DNA of 64,000 nucleotides from Sphingobium faniae. Lineage in GTDB: Bacteria; Pseudomonadota; Alphaproteobacteria; Sphingomonadales; Sphingomonadaceae. The stretch lies in NCBI GenBank assembly GCA_900100475.1, contig FMTU01000003.1, positions 62,001 to 126,000 on the forward strand, written 5' to 3'. Position numbers and translations under genes: made by a program. Numbering within the stretch: the first letter of the stretch is position 1; each line of letters opens with the position of its first letter. Positions 34,658 to 44,731 of this stretch are shown here, in pieces. Under the pieces are notes generated by a model. The model worked only from the letters and a program-made list of their open reading frames with translations, searched no databases and had not been told where the DNA came from.

Positions 34658-37066
34658 ATGAGGATGGAGAGCGATATGACAGGTCCGCTGGGGCATATGG
34701 TCGTCATCGAGGCCGCGCCGGTCATGCCCGGTTCGATGGCCGGAATGCTGTTGGCCGATCACGGCGCGCAGGTGATCAAGGTGGAACCCCGCGGCGGCGC
34801 ATTCTTCGCGCATGACCTCAGCCGCAAGGGATGGGACCGAGGCAAGAAAAGCGTAGAGCTGGATCTTTTCGATACCGCCGACCGTGAACGATTGCGCGCG
34901 CTACTGAAAGGAGCGGACGTCTTCTTCCATGCGCTCACGGAAGCCGAGGCGGCGGAGATTGGGCTGGATGCGGCCAGTCTGGAACGGGATTTTCCCGCGC
35001 TCATTTCCTGCAAGCTATCCGCTTATAATGCGGAATCCCCTTTTGCCGATCGGCCCTATGGGGAATCGCTGGCGGCGGCGCTGCTCGGCACGATGATCGA
35101 CAAGGGCAGCTCGCACCGCGAAGGACCGATGTATCCGGGGCATCCCGCGCTGCATTATGGTCAGGCATTTCTTGCCGTTATCAGCGTGCTGGCGGCGTTG
35201 CGGGCGCGGCGCTGCATCGGCGAAGGGCAGGCGGTCGAAGCCTCCCTGCTGGATGCCATGATCGCCCAGTCACCGATGAACCACTGGTGGCAGGAGGATG
35301 GGCTGTCCTACATCAGGAAGGGCGATTCCGGCGCAACCGACCGCTTTGGCCGCGTCCGGCTGGTCACGGCGATGTTCGAATGCGCCGACGGGAAATATCT
35401 TCAGATTCATACCGGTTCCGGCGGGTTCAAGCCGGCGATGGACATATTGGGCTTTGCCGACCGGATCAGAACGGTCGAGGGACCGGAAATGGCCGTGCCG
35501 CTGGACGATGACGAATATCAATGCTGCCGCGTGGAAATATTCGACGCCTTCCGCAAGAAGGCGCGGGAAGAATGGATCGACCTGTTCCGTGATGCGGATG
35601 TCGCCGCCCTGCCCGTGCTGGAACCGGCGGAAATCCTGCTCGACGAGCAGGTCGAATATGCGAAGATGCGGATCGCGCTGCCCGATAAGGATTTCGGCAC
35701 GATTTACCAGGCCGCGCCAGCCGTCCGCTTCGGACGGACGGAGGTTTCCACGCCGCTGCCGGCGCCCGGGATCGGCGCCCATAACGCGTTGCTGCCCGAA
35801 CTGGCGGCCCGCCCCGCCAAAGCGAAGCTGCCGCCCGCCCGCCCGATCCGCCACGCGCTGGAAGGGCTTCGCATCGTCGATTTCTCCTCCTTCTTCGCGG
35901 TTGGCTTTGGTGGGCGCCTGCTCAACGATCTGGGAGCGGACGTCATCAAGGTGGAGACTCCCGCCGGGGACCAGATGCGTCCCTTGCCCGATGTGTTCGA
36001 CGCCGCGCAGCGCGGGAAGCGTGACATCGTGCTCGACCTCAAGACGCCCGAAGGGCTGGCGGCGGCGCATCGGCTGGTCGCGACCGCTGACGTCATCACG
36101 CATAATCTGCGTCCCGGCAAGGCGGACAAGCTGGGCATCGGTTATGACCGGCTGTCGGCGATCAATCCTGACCTCATCTATGTCTATCTGCCGGGCTATG
36201 GGTCCAGGGGACCAAAGTCGCTGCTCAAGAGCTTTGCTCCCCTGGTCAGCGGCTGGACGGGTTTGCTCTATGAAGGGGGCGGCGAGGGGAACACGCCCAA
36301 TCGTTCGGTATTCGGCAATGAGGACTATAATAACGGCTTTCTGGGCGCCGCCGCCATATTGATGGCGGTGGAGAATCGGGCGGAGCGAGGTCATGGCGAC
36401 TATGTCGAGTGCCCTCAGTTGCATTCCAGCCTATGGACGACTTCCGAACATTTTCTCGATGCCGACCGGCGGGTCGTTTATGGGATGCGGCTGGACAAGG
36501 AGCAGCAGGGCTTCAGCGCGCTGGATCGGCTTTACCGGACGAGCGACGGCTGGCTGTGCATCTGCTGCCGGCAGGATGAGCGGTTCGCGGCGCTGGCGCA
36601 GGCGATCGGCCGGGATGACCTGCTTGCCGATCCCCTTTTTCGCACGGTGCAGGACCGCAACGCGCAGGATCGGGCGCTTCGCGATCTGCTGACGCCCTTT
36701 TTCGCGGTTCGCACGTCTGCCGAGGCGTTCGCGACGCTCGATGCGGCCGGGGTGCCGTGCGAGATCGCGCGGGAAACGCAATGGGTGGACGATGCGCTGT
36801 TCGAGGACTGGATGCATCGCAGCAACCGGGCCATCGAAAATCGCGACTCCATGTACGGCCATGTCCGCGAATTCGGCCTGTTCAACCACCTGTCCAGGAC
36901 GCCCGGCCATGCCAGGGGCTCCGCGCCGCGCCTGGGCGAACATAGTGTTTCCATCCTGGCCGGGCTGGGCTATTCTCAGGCGGAAATCAGCGACTTGCTG
37001 GAACGCCGCATCGTCATCCAGGCAGAGGATGTGAAGGGCCGTATCGCCTCTCGCATCAGCGCGTGA
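34658..37066 (+). CDS. double-domain CaiB/BaiF family CoA-transferase-like protein
   Basis: 802-aa protein made of two class III CoA-transferase units: residues about 7-395 (HMVVIEAAPVMPGSMAGMLL, ADHGAQVIKVEPRGG) and about 405-800 (LEGLRIVDFSSFFAVGFGGR, LNDLGADVIKVETPAGD). Such enzymes move CoA between acids or act as epimerases; here the normal intertwined dimer may be one chain. At the usual catalytic VD position both halves have Glu (GQAVEASLLDA and DYVECPQLHS), so activity may differ. A start at 34676 has the better GGAG site. Followed by an oxidoreductase gene 19 nt later. Confidence 0.88.
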   Translation: MRMESDMTGPLGHMVVIEAAPVMPGSMAGMLLADHGAQVIKVEPRGGAFFAHDLSRKGWDRGKKSVELDLFDTADRERLRALLKGADVFFHALTEAEAAEIGLDAASLERDFPALISCKLSAYNAESPFADRPYGESLAAALLGTMIDKGSSHREGPMYPGHPALHYGQAFLAVISVLAALRARRCIGEGQAVEASLLDAMIAQSPMNHWWQEDGLSYIRKGDSGATDRFGRVRLVTAMFECADGKYLQIHTGSGGFKPAMDILGFADRIRTVEGPEMAVPLDDDEYQCCRVEIFDAFRKKAREEWIDLFRDADVAALPVLEPAEILLDEQVEYAKMRIALPDKDFGTIYQAAPAVRFGRTEVSTPLPAPGIGAHNALLPELAARPAKAKLPPARPIRHALEGLRIVDFSSFFAVGFGGRLLNDLGADVIKVETPAGDQMRPLPDVFDAAQRGKRDIVLDLKTPEGLAAAHRLVATADVITHNLRPGKADKLGIGYDRLSAINPDLIYVYLPGYGSRGPKSLLKSFAPLVSGWTGLLYEGGGEGNTPNRSVFGNEDYNNGFLGAAAILMAVENRAERGHGDYVECPQLHSSLWTTSEHFLDADRRVVYGMRLDKEQQGFSALDRLYRTSDGWLCICCRQDERFAALAQAIGRDDLLADPLFRTVQDRNAQDRALRDLLTPFFAVRTSAEAFATLDAAGVPCEIARETQWVDDALFEDWMHRSNRAIENRDSMYGHVREFGLFNHLSRTPGHARGSAPRLGEHSVSILAGLGYSQAEISDLLERRIVIQAEDVKGRIASRISA

Positions 37067-37085
37067 GCATCGGGAGGACTGTTCC

Positions 37086-38063
37086 ATGAAGGCATTGCTG
37101 TGCGAACGCCATGGCCCGCCCGAGGCGCTTGTCTATCGCGAAGTGGAAGCGCCGCTTCCCGGCCCCGGTGAGGTGCGGATCAAAATGGCGGCGGCGGGCG
37201 TCAACCTGCCCGACGGGCTGATCATCCAGAATCTCTATCAGGTGAAGCCCGCCCTGCCCTTCACGCCCGGCAGCGAGGTGGCGGGCGAGATCAATGCGCT
37301 GGGCGAAGGCGTGTCCGATTTCCGCATCGGCGACCGGGTGGCGGCGATGACCGTGCATGGCGCTTTTGCCGAACAGGTGGTGGTGCAGGCCGATCGGGCC
37401 GTGAAGCTGCCGCCCGCCATGCCCTTCGACGTCGCGGCCAGCCTGTTGATGGCCTATGGCACCGCCTTCCACGCCTTTCGCCAGCGGGCTGTGCTGCGGG
37501 CTGGGGAAACGGTTCTGGTCCTGGGCGCGGGCGGCGGTGTGGGCCTCGCGGCGGTCCAATTGGCCAGCGCCATGGGCGCGCGGGTGATCGCCGCGGCGGG
37601 AAGCGAGGAAAAGCGTGCTTTGGCTCTCGCCCATGGCGCCGAGGCGGCCATCGACTATCGCAATGAGGATTTGCGCGAACGGCTGTCCGACTGGACCGGC
37701 GGGAAAGGCGTCGACGTCATCTATGACCCGGTGGGCGGCGCCATGGCGGAACGGGCCTTTCGTTCGATCGCCCGCTATGGCCGCTTTCTGGTGATCGGTT
37801 TCGCCGCTGGCGATATCCCATCCATCCCGATCAACCTGCCGCTGCTCAAGTCCGCGTCGATTGTCGGCGTCTTCTGGGGTTCCTTCCTCGTGAACGAACC
37901 GCAGACGCACCGCCACAACATGCTGGAGCTGTTCGAATTCTATGCGCAGGGCGCGATCCGCCCCCACATCAGCCGGACATTTCCGCTTTCGGACAGCGCC
38001 GCCGCTATCCGATGGATCATGGATCGCAAGGCTTTGGGCAAGGTCGTCATAACCGTTGATTAG
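37086..38063 (+). CDS. NADPH:quinone oxidoreductase-like zinc-independent MDR
   Basis: 325-aa medium-chain reductase. The N-terminal GroES-like domain (GVNLPDGLIIQ, PFTPGSEVAGEI) lacks the Cys/His zinc ligands of alcohol dehydrogenases. The Rossmann domain has GETVLVLGAGGGVGLAAVQL and DVIYDPVGGAMAERAF. The family reduces quinones or the double bond of enones and enoyl-CoA; a link to the CoA-transferase-like gene suggests an enoyl-CoA substrate. The following 38064-38291 gap shows nothing clear. Confidence 0.9.
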   Translation: MKALLCERHGPPEALVYREVEAPLPGPGEVRIKMAAAGVNLPDGLIIQNLYQVKPALPFTPGSEVAGEINALGEGVSDFRIGDRVAAMTVHGAFAEQVVVQADRAVKLPPAMPFDVAASLLMAYGTAFHAFRQRAVLRAGETVLVLGAGGGVGLAAVQLASAMGARVIAAAGSEEKRALALAHGAEAAIDYRNEDLRERLSDWTGGKGVDVIYDPVGGAMAERAFRSIARYGRFLVIGFAAGDIPSIPINLPLLKSASIVGVFWGSFLVNEPQTHRHNMLELFEFYAQGAIRPHISRTFPLSDSAAAIRWIMDRKALGKVVITVD

Positions 38064-38291
38064 AAGATCGACGGCAGCGGCATTACCGGGAAAAAATAGG
38101 GCGCGCTATGACAAAGGGAACGCGGAACGCCAGGCTATGTTCAAGGCGCGGGACGGCGCGAGGACTGGCCCCTACGCATGCATCTGTAAAATCCGGGCAA
38201 ACAAAACCGAAAGGTTTACATTCAACCCGCGCCAGCAAAGGCCGGAACCAAACGACCAGGAGGCTGCCGCTGACAGCCCCCAGGCTCGAAT

Positions 38292-40745
38292 TCAGAACTT
38301 CACGGACAGTTGCAGCTCGACCGTGCGCGGCATGCTTGCAAAACCATAGCTGTCTGCCCTGGCTTCCACCAGAGTGCCGGAAACACCACCGGTATTGGGC
38401 GCGTCATCAGTCGCGAGCATATAATATTTGTTGGTCAGATTCTTGCCGAGAAGGGCCACCTCCCATTTCCCGCTCGACGGTCCGATTCTCAGACTGGCGT
38501 CGACCGTCGCATATTTGCGCTGCACGTCATCGACAAACCCCGTCGTCCGATAACTTCCGCTGTATCTCACGCTCGAACCGAGACCCATCTGCCAGTCGGA
38601 ACCGACATCGAAAGTGTAATCAATGCCCATTGAGGCGACCCATTCAGGAGCAAGCGGAAGTGGCTCGCCTGTACGATTCTGCACGGTCTGGCCCGACGGC
38701 AGGGTCGTGCATCCGGACGCGATGCTCTGTCCGGAATAACAGGGGGCGTTATCGAAATTGCGGAAGCGCGCCTTGTTATAGTTCAGGTTGCCCTGGATAT
38801 TGAGGCCTGAAAGGGCACGCGGCGAAAATTCGAGCTGCATGTCCACGCCCTTCGTCACGGCTCCCGCAGATGTGACCTGCAGCGCGAATACCGCAGCATT
38901 GAAGAACGGAATCTGCAGGCCGGAATAAGTGAAGCGGTAAGCCGAGACGTTGAAGCGGAGCTGGCGGTCGAGGAGGGTCAGTTTCACGCCGCCCTCGAAC
39001 CCTTTTGCCTTCTCCTCATCAAAAACAAATCCGGCCGGCGGGGCTGCCGCGGTAATGACTCCGCTGATATCCTGGCCGCCCGATTTGAACCCGGTACGAT
39101 AGGAGCCAAAAATCATCGCGTCGCGCGAAGGCTTCCACGTCAGCGTCGCTTCAGGCGACCAGTTATTGAACGTCTGGTTCGATGCGATCACCCCGCCGGG
39201 ATCATCCGCCTGCAGGAAGGTGCCTCGAAGCGCGGGGTTCACATAAGGCTGCACGAACAGGCTTTCGCGCGTTTCGTGCGTGTAGCGAACCCCCGCCGTG
39301 GCTTCGACGCCCTCGACGATCCTCGCGATCAACTGCCCGAACGCACCTGTTGTTTCGCCATCCGCCGAGCCAAGCTTGGTGAAAGCCATATACTGGTTTT
39401 CCGGGCTTGCGGCGGAGTTGGAGAGACCGCCAAGAATGATGCCCTGCTCGAACCTGCGCTTCGTCTTCTGATAGACTGCGCCAACCATGACATTGAGCGG
39501 GCCATCAAAGGACGTCAGGACACGAAGTTCGTTGGAAAAGGCTTTCCAGGACGATTTTTCTGGCGACCAGCAGGCCTGGACATTCGAATATTGGAACTGG
39601 CAGTCGAGACCGTACCGCACCCTGTTCCATTGATAATTGGTGACGTTCGTGAAGGAGACGTCCCCCAACTGATAGACGGCATTGTTGTTGACCGCGAATG
39701 ACCGATAGTGCGAAGAAATATCGCGGCCATATTTCAGATCCCGTGCGATATCGTCCGGAACCTGCGTCGCGGTATTCACATATTTTCGGTCGCATCGCGA
39801 TCCATTCAACTGCGAAACGCCGAGCGGGCAGCCGACGATCGGCTGGTTCCACGACGAGTTGTTCGACGTCGACGCATTGCCGGTGATCTTGAGCGTGCTC
39901 GCAAAATCGGAACTCGGCTCCCATTTCAGCGTAAGCCTGCCGAGCAATTGCTTCTGTCCGGGCTGATCCTTTGGCGGAGGTGGCGAAACATGCCCGACAG
40001 GAGTGGGCACATTGCCGGCCAGCAGATCCTGCGCATCCACCGTGGTGTAGGTGCTGGGAAGCGTGGCGCTCCTGTAATAGCCATCGAACATCTTCGACGC
40101 GCGGACTGCGAGCCTGATGCCCAGTGTTTCGGTGAGCGGCGTCGATCCGACCAGTTCGGCCTTCACCTCGTGGGCGTTGAACTCATAACCCGTCTTTGCC
40201 GAGAAATAGGGAGCGTCGGTCGGATCGGCAGTTTCGATGGCGATCACACCCGCCGTCGCGTTCTTGCCATAGAAGAGCGCCTGCGGTCCCTTGAGTACCT
40301 GGACCTGCGCCAGATCGAAAAAGCCCTCCTCGATGATCCTGCCCTGACCATAATAGGCGCCATCGACGACCACGGCCACGGACTGCTCGAGCGAGATGGA
40401 TTTGGTATTTGGCCCGATACCGCGAATGGTGAGCGCGCCGGCAGATCCATTGGAGGAACGGGTAACGATCAGATCCGGAGTCCGGGCCGCGATGCGCTCG
40501 ATGCTGGTCAGATCATATCGCGAAACCTGTGCACCACCGATGGCGGTGACGGAAACGGGAACGTCCTGGATGCTTTCCGCCCGCTTGCGAGCCGTCACCA
40601 CGATGTCTTCCAGGCCGCCAGCAGCTTTCGACTCCCGCTCCCCTGCTCCGCTCTGCTGCCCCATGGCCGGCGACGCGAGAAGGGCCGTCAGACTCGACCC
40701 GCACGCCGCGATCGCCATCCAGTGCCTGATATTCGATATCGTCAT
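38292..40745 (-). CDS. TonB-dependent outer membrane receptor 1
   Basis: 817 aa. A signal peptide is followed by the plug domain with the sphingomonad signature LEDIVVTARKRAESIQDVPV and SVTAIGG, then IRGIGPNTKS, VAVVVDGAYYG and VQVLKGPQALFYGKNATAG. A beta-barrel follows and ends in an aromatic-rich strand (PRTVELQLSVKF). It imports a substrate with energy from TonB-ExbBD. Last gene of the leftward unit that starts at 45852. Confidence 0.95.
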   Translation of the reverse strand: MTISNIRHWMAIAACGSSLTALLASPAMGQQSGAGERESKAAGGLEDIVVTARKRAESIQDVPVSVTAIGGAQVSRYDLTSIERIAARTPDLIVTRSSNGSAGALTIRGIGPNTKSISLEQSVAVVVDGAYYGQGRIIEEGFFDLAQVQVLKGPQALFYGKNATAGVIAIETADPTDAPYFSAKTGYEFNAHEVKAELVGSTPLTETLGIRLAVRASKMFDGYYRSATLPSTYTTVDAQDLLAGNVPTPVGHVSPPPPKDQPGQKQLLGRLTLKWEPSSDFASTLKITGNASTSNNSSWNQPIVGCPLGVSQLNGSRCDRKYVNTATQVPDDIARDLKYGRDISSHYRSFAVNNNAVYQLGDVSFTNVTNYQWNRVRYGLDCQFQYSNVQACWSPEKSSWKAFSNELRVLTSFDGPLNVMVGAVYQKTKRRFEQGIILGGLSNSAASPENQYMAFTKLGSADGETTGAFGQLIARIVEGVEATAGVRYTHETRESLFVQPYVNPALRGTFLQADDPGGVIASNQTFNNWSPEATLTWKPSRDAMIFGSYRTGFKSGGQDISGVITAAAPPAGFVFDEEKAKGFEGGVKLTLLDRQLRFNVSAYRFTYSGLQIPFFNAAVFALQVTSAGAVTKGVDMQLEFSPRALSGLNIQGNLNYNKARFRNFDNAPCYSGQSIASGCTTLPSGQTVQNRTGEPLPLAPEWVASMGIDYTFDVGSDWQMGLGSSVRYSGSYRTTGFVDDVQRKYATVDASLRIGPSSGKWEVALLGKNLTNKYYMLATDDAPNTGGVSGTLVEARADSYGFASMPRTVELQLSVKF

Positions 40746-40823
40746 GTTCTTCCCCTAAAAATAAATATTCTCTCTCAATCGTGATTTATCTGTTCTGATT
40801 TCGCCCGAGGCCTGCTGATCTTC

Positions 40824-42230
40824 TCAGGAATACAGCCTCGAAAGCGGCGTGCGCGGCGAGACGCCGGTCGCACGCTGCATCGGCTCGTAAAGATATTCCT
40901 GTCGCAGCGCGGACCTGTGGAGGAATTTCAATCTTTCCTCGAAGTCCTTCTCGTAATCCTGAGCGATAAGGTCTTCGAGAATAGCGAGGCCCGATCGCCA
41001 GTCATCCACCTTGCGGCTGATCAGATCGGACAGCTCCTCGACATTCGCTCCATGAAACGCGTTGCCGAATTCGTTGCTGCGACCCAGGGAATCCGCCAGG
41101 GCAGATGCATAATCTGTGTACAGTGCCGAATTCCATTCCTCGAACTTATGCGAATAGAATTCCCGGAATTGCCCCTTCATGAGGTCGAACGCCGTGGTCA
41201 TCACATTCGAAACCGGCGCCGGGATATCCAGTTCATCGAGTTCAATCCGGTACTTGTCGGCCAGCGCCTCCACGATGCTGCGCCTCTGCTGGACTTCCCA
41301 TGCCAGGATGAAGACTGAATCGAGTTCCTTCGGCAGCGGGAACTGCGCGCCCTTGTTGAACCAGAGGCCGAAGCACACCTCCCCGAACATGGTCCAGTAA
41401 TGCAGCGCGTCGATATCGAGCTTCTGCCCCGTCAGCTCTTCGTAAACACTGCCATAATAGAGGACGTGATCGGTCGTTCCTCCGATGGAATACGTCATCT
41501 CGCGCATGCGCATCATCGCGATATCGAGAAGAGGGTCGCAGACGAGTGCGCATTCGAAATCGAATGGCGCGACATATGCGCCATCCTTGAAAATGAACTG
41601 ATTTGGCCCGACGTCGCACAGACATAATTTCAGGGGCCGGTCACCAATGGGGTTGTCCAGCAGCCATTGGTATCCGAGGCGGAATATCGGCTCGGGCACA
41701 TTGCGCTTCTCTTCGTCAAAGCGGCGCTTTGTGTCGGCCATGTATCTGTCGACCATGTCCGCGCTATTCCTGGGGACATGGACATTCGTCGGCACCCTGG
41801 CCACATCCAGGGGCTGCGAATGTATCACCGCGATGTCGTGAAGATATTCACGGTATATCCTGGCGCGGAGTTCCGGGTCGGAGACGCCCGTGATCTCCGC
41901 CTCACCCGGCACATTTTCCATCAGCATCCAGCCGAGATCTTCGTTGAAGCCATAATATCTGGGAGTCCGGATGGGTAGTCCCTGCAAATATTCCAATGTC
42001 TCTGCATCGGTCTTGAGCATGGCTTTGGCATGCGCCTCGTCGGGCGAGACATGCCCTCCGGGAATGCGATGCCCCCGCAGCAGCACATCCACGATGCCGC
42101 CGTCGGCCTGCCGAACCTTCAGATACCAGTGCTGGCGCCAGCGGATCTGAGGCTTCTTCTCGACAATCTTCCCGTCCATGAGGCTTTCGACCCATTCAAA
42201 GGCTCTGTTCTCGTCCTGACCGCTCATCAT
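40824..42230 (-). CDS. APH-fold phosphotransferase-like protein 1
   Basis: 468 aa, an aminoglycoside-phosphotransferase/kinase fold. The ligand loop GRLMENVPGE-like segment (GWMLMENVPGE) and the catalytic loop LCLCDVGPNQFIF are visible, followed by PFDFECALVCDPLLD with the metal-binding aspartate. The usual HGDxHxxN loop is altered: His is lost and Gln stands where Asn is expected. Relatives such as LvaA or ACAD10/11 kinase domains phosphorylate hydroxyacyl-CoA to allow elimination. A long C-terminal helical part is extra. Confidence 0.8.
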   Translation of the reverse strand: MMSGQDENRAFEWVESLMDGKIVEKKPQIRWRQHWYLKVRQADGGIVDVLLRGHRIPGGHVSPDEAHAKAMLKTDAETLEYLQGLPIRTPRYYGFNEDLGWMLMENVPGEAEITGVSDPELRARIYREYLHDIAVIHSQPLDVARVPTNVHVPRNSADMVDRYMADTKRRFDEEKRNVPEPIFRLGYQWLLDNPIGDRPLKLCLCDVGPNQFIFKDGAYVAPFDFECALVCDPLLDIAMMRMREMTYSIGGTTDHVLYYGSVYEELTGQKLDIDALHYWTMFGEVCFGLWFNKGAQFPLPKELDSVFILAWEVQQRRSIVEALADKYRIELDELDIPAPVSNVMTTAFDLMKGQFREFYSHKFEEWNSALYTDYASALADSLGRSNEFGNAFHGANVEELSDLISRKVDDWRSGLAILEDLIAQDYEKDFEERLKFLHRSALRQEYLYEPMQRATGVSPRTPLSRLYS

Positions 42231-42273
42231 CCTGTCCTCAGTTGATCAATCTCATTCTGTCGGCAGGCCCCCG

Positions 42274-43041
42274 TCAGGAAATCCGGCTGATCGCGGAGGC
42301 CGACATACCCCCGTCCACAGACAGGGATGCGCCTGTGACGTAGGATGCGGCGTCCGACAGCAGCCATGCCGCCGCCTCGGCCACTTCGGTGGTTTCGGAT
42401 ATCCTGCCGAGCATCGTCTGCGCGATCGCGGCGTCGTAAACCCCTTGATATTTGCCCGCGACTTCTTCGAGCATCGGGGTCGGCATGGGGCCGGGAAGAA
42501 GCGCGTTCACCCGGATGTTCATCGGCCCATATTCGGCCGCGCCGTGCATGCTGAGGCTGATTATGCCTCCCTTGGAGGCGCCATAATCACACGCGACGTC
42601 ATAGCCCCGGATGCCGGATACGGAGGAGACGTTCACGATCGCACCGCCGCCGGCAGCCAGCATGGGCACAACCTGATGCTTCATGCACAGGAAGGTGCCG
42701 GTCAGATTGACATCAATGACCTGCTGCCAATGCGCGATGCTCTTGAGGTGCATCTTTTCAGGAATGGTCGCAGCCGCAGCATTGTTGACCGCGCCATCAA
42801 GCCGTCCATATCGGTCGAGCGCGGCCTGAACCATTCGAGCGCAGTCCGACTCTTTCGAGATATCCGTCTGAACGTAGGTCGCCTCGCCCCCAGCGGCCTT
42901 TATCTCGGCGACAGTCTGTTCGCCCGCCGCCCGATCCAGCCCCGCGACGACCACGAAAGCCCCTTTCCGGGCCAGCAGCAGGGCGGTCGCCTTGCCCAGG
43001 CCGGTTCCCGCGCCGGTAACCGTGTAACACCTTCCTTTCAT
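42274..43041 (-). CDS. SDR family oxidoreductase
   Basis: 255-aa classical short-chain dehydrogenase. It has the cofactor site TVTGAGTGLGKATALLLARK, the NNAAA motif, the catalytic serine in VNVSSVSGIRG and YGASK. The start is taken at the ATG at 43039-43041, with AGGAG upstream; a GTG lies directly before it. No acidic residue at the usual NAD-selecting place is obvious. It is closely similar in layout to the SDR at 56130-56909. Confidence 0.9.
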   Translation of the reverse strand: MKGRCYTVTGAGTGLGKATALLLARKGAFVVVAGLDRAAGEQTVAEIKAAGGEATYVQTDISKESDCARMVQAALDRYGRLDGAVNNAAAATIPEKMHLKSIAHWQQVIDVNLTGTFLCMKHQVVPMLAAGGGAIVNVSSVSGIRGYDVACDYGASKGGIISLSMHGAAEYGPMNIRVNALLPGPMPTPMLEEVAGKYQGVYDAAIAQTMLGRISETTEVAEAAAWLLSDAASYVTGASLSVDGGMSASAISRIS

Positions 43042-43077
43042 CACGATCTCCTGAATATATCTATAATTCCGGCAAGA

Positions 43078-43899
43078 TCATGCCGAGAGTCCGCCGTCGC
43101 AATGAATTATCTGACCCGTTATGTAGGATGATCTGTTCGAAGCGAGAAAGAACACAGCCTCGGCCAATTCTTCGGCATTTCCCAGTCGACCCAAGGGAAT
43201 GCCGCCAACAGTCCTGTCATAATAGGATCGCGCGACAGGATCATCGCCGATGTCGGCCATGGCGCCCATGCCCGCGTTGATGACGCCAGGCCCGACTGCA
43301 TTGGCCCTGATCCCGTAGCGCCCCTCCTCGACCGCGATCTGCCTCACGCTCATCGCCACCGCCGCCTTCGGAACCGACGAGAGGCTGTCTTCGGCGAAAG
43401 TCCTGGCGATGGCCGGCGTCACAAGCGCGGTGATCGAGCCGCCATATTCCCGAAGATGCGGGATCGCGGCCTGGGCTATGTTCAGGAAACCCAGGACATC
43501 CGTCTCGACAACTCTCCTGATCTCGCGAGGCGCGAAATCGGCAACGGCGCCGATACCGAAGGATGGCCCCATGGCGGAGACAACGGAATGAATTCTTCCA
43601 TGCCTGTTTGCAGCAAATGACAGGACATCGCGCACTGTGTCCGCTGCGGTGACGTCACAAGCCAGTTGCAGCCGGGATATGGCAGCGCCTTTCGCGCCGC
43701 CCGGGTCCGAAATGGGCCTCTGGCATGTGTGGAAGGTCGATACGGTGTTGACACCCCGGGACGCAAACAGCGCTTCCACCGATGAACCGAGCCCGCCCGA
43801 CCCCCCGTAGATAACGACACATCCTTCCGGAAACAGGGTATCTGCACCGTTCATATCAGCCACCCGGAAGAACGCAGGCCGGCGATCATTGTCCGACAT
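43078..43899 (-). CDS. SDR-fold protein lacking the catalytic tyrosine
   Basis: 273 aa. The cofactor loop is [19 protein letters not shown] and the NAG-like position reads [10 protein letters not shown]. In the active-site segment Y-x-x-x-K is SSVPK, so the tyrosine is Ser, and the catalytic serine region reads [10 protein letters not shown]. The lysine and the [12 protein letters not shown] element remain. It may be a non-catalytic partner or a reductase of altered chemistry. The start overlaps the upstream SDR by 14 nt. Confidence 0.82.
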   Translation of the reverse strand: MSDNDRRPAFFRVADMNGADTLFPEGCVVIYGGSGGLGSSVEALFASRGVNTVSTFHTCQRPISDPGGAKGAAISRLQLACDVTAADTVRDVLSFAANRHGRIHSVVSAMGPSFGIGAVADFAPREIRRVVETDVLGFLNIAQAAIPHLREYGGSITALVTPAIARTFAEDSLSSVPKAAVAMSVRQIAVEEGRYGIRANAVGPGVINAGMGAMADIGDDPVARSYYDRTVGGIPLGRLGNAEELAEAVFFLASNRSSYITGQIIHCDGGLSA

Positions 43900-44731
43900 C
43901 CTGTGTCACGGGGTTGGGCCGGAGCATGATCGAGAGACCGCCATCGACCGCGAGCGTCGAGCCGGTGATGTAGCCGCCGGCATCGCTCGCGAGCAGTTGG
44001 ATGAGTCCCTCGATCTCGGGCAACTCCCCCAAACGCCCCAGCGCGGTCATGCTCGCAAAGCTGTCCCGCGCTGCATCGCCCGCGCCCGCGCCCTGCTCCC
44101 GATCGAGCCGGGTGAAGGCATCCCTGACGATATCGGTCAGAAACATCCCCAAGGATAGGCTGTTTACGGTGATCCCATCATGGCCAAGTTCGGTCGCGAT
44201 CGTCCGGGCGAACGTGTTGATGGCATTCTTGGAAGCCGAATAGATGCTCGATCCCTCATGCGGGGAGGCACAGAGCGCGGCCGCAGACGAGCTGAACAGG
44301 ATTCGCCCCCATCGCTTCTGGCGCATATGGGGAACGAAGGCCCGGACGAGTTCGACATTCGCCGAGAGATTGACCTGCATCATCTGATCGAATGCGCGGT
44401 CGGTAATCCGGTCGACATGCTCCATCAGGTCCTGACCGGCGTTTCCCGCGAATATATCGACGCCGCCGAAACTGGCGGAAACCTTCTCCACAAGCGCAGC
44501 AAGGCTGCTTCGGTCGGAGAGATCGACCGTCGATGCGGTCACGCAGCCGGGCAGATTCTCGGCCGAAAGCTGGTCGATCGCGTCGTCCAGTACAGTCTGA
44601 CGCCGGGCGGAAATCACCACGGCCGCCCCGCATCGCATCAACGACCTGGCCATATGATAGCCAAGCCCGGTGCCCCCGCCGGTAACGAGCGCAACCTTTC
44701 CACCAAGATCGAATGTCATCTGGCGGCTCAT
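43886..44731 (-). CDS. SDR family oxidoreductase
   Basis: 281-aa classical SDR with [29 protein letters not shown], the serine in [12 protein letters not shown] and [13 protein letters not shown]. An insertion of about 20 residues ([18 protein letters not shown]) precedes the C-terminus. Arg after the second strand (SARRQ) suggests NADP preference. It overlaps the APH-like gene upstream by ATGA and the next SDR downstream. Confidence 0.9.
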   Translation of the reverse strand: MSRQMTFDLGGKVALVTGGGTGLGYHMARSLMRCGAAVVISARRQTVLDDAIDQLSAENLPGCVTASTVDLSDRSSLAALVEKVSASFGGVDIFAGNAGQDLMEHVDRITDRAFDQMMQVNLSANVELVRAFVPHMRQKRWGRILFSSSAAALCASPHEGSSIYSASKNAINTFARTIATELGHDGITVNSLSLGMFLTDIVRDAFTRLDREQGAGAGDAARDSFASMTALGRLGELPEIEGLIQLLASDAGGYITGSTLAVDGGLSIMLRPNPVTQDVGQ

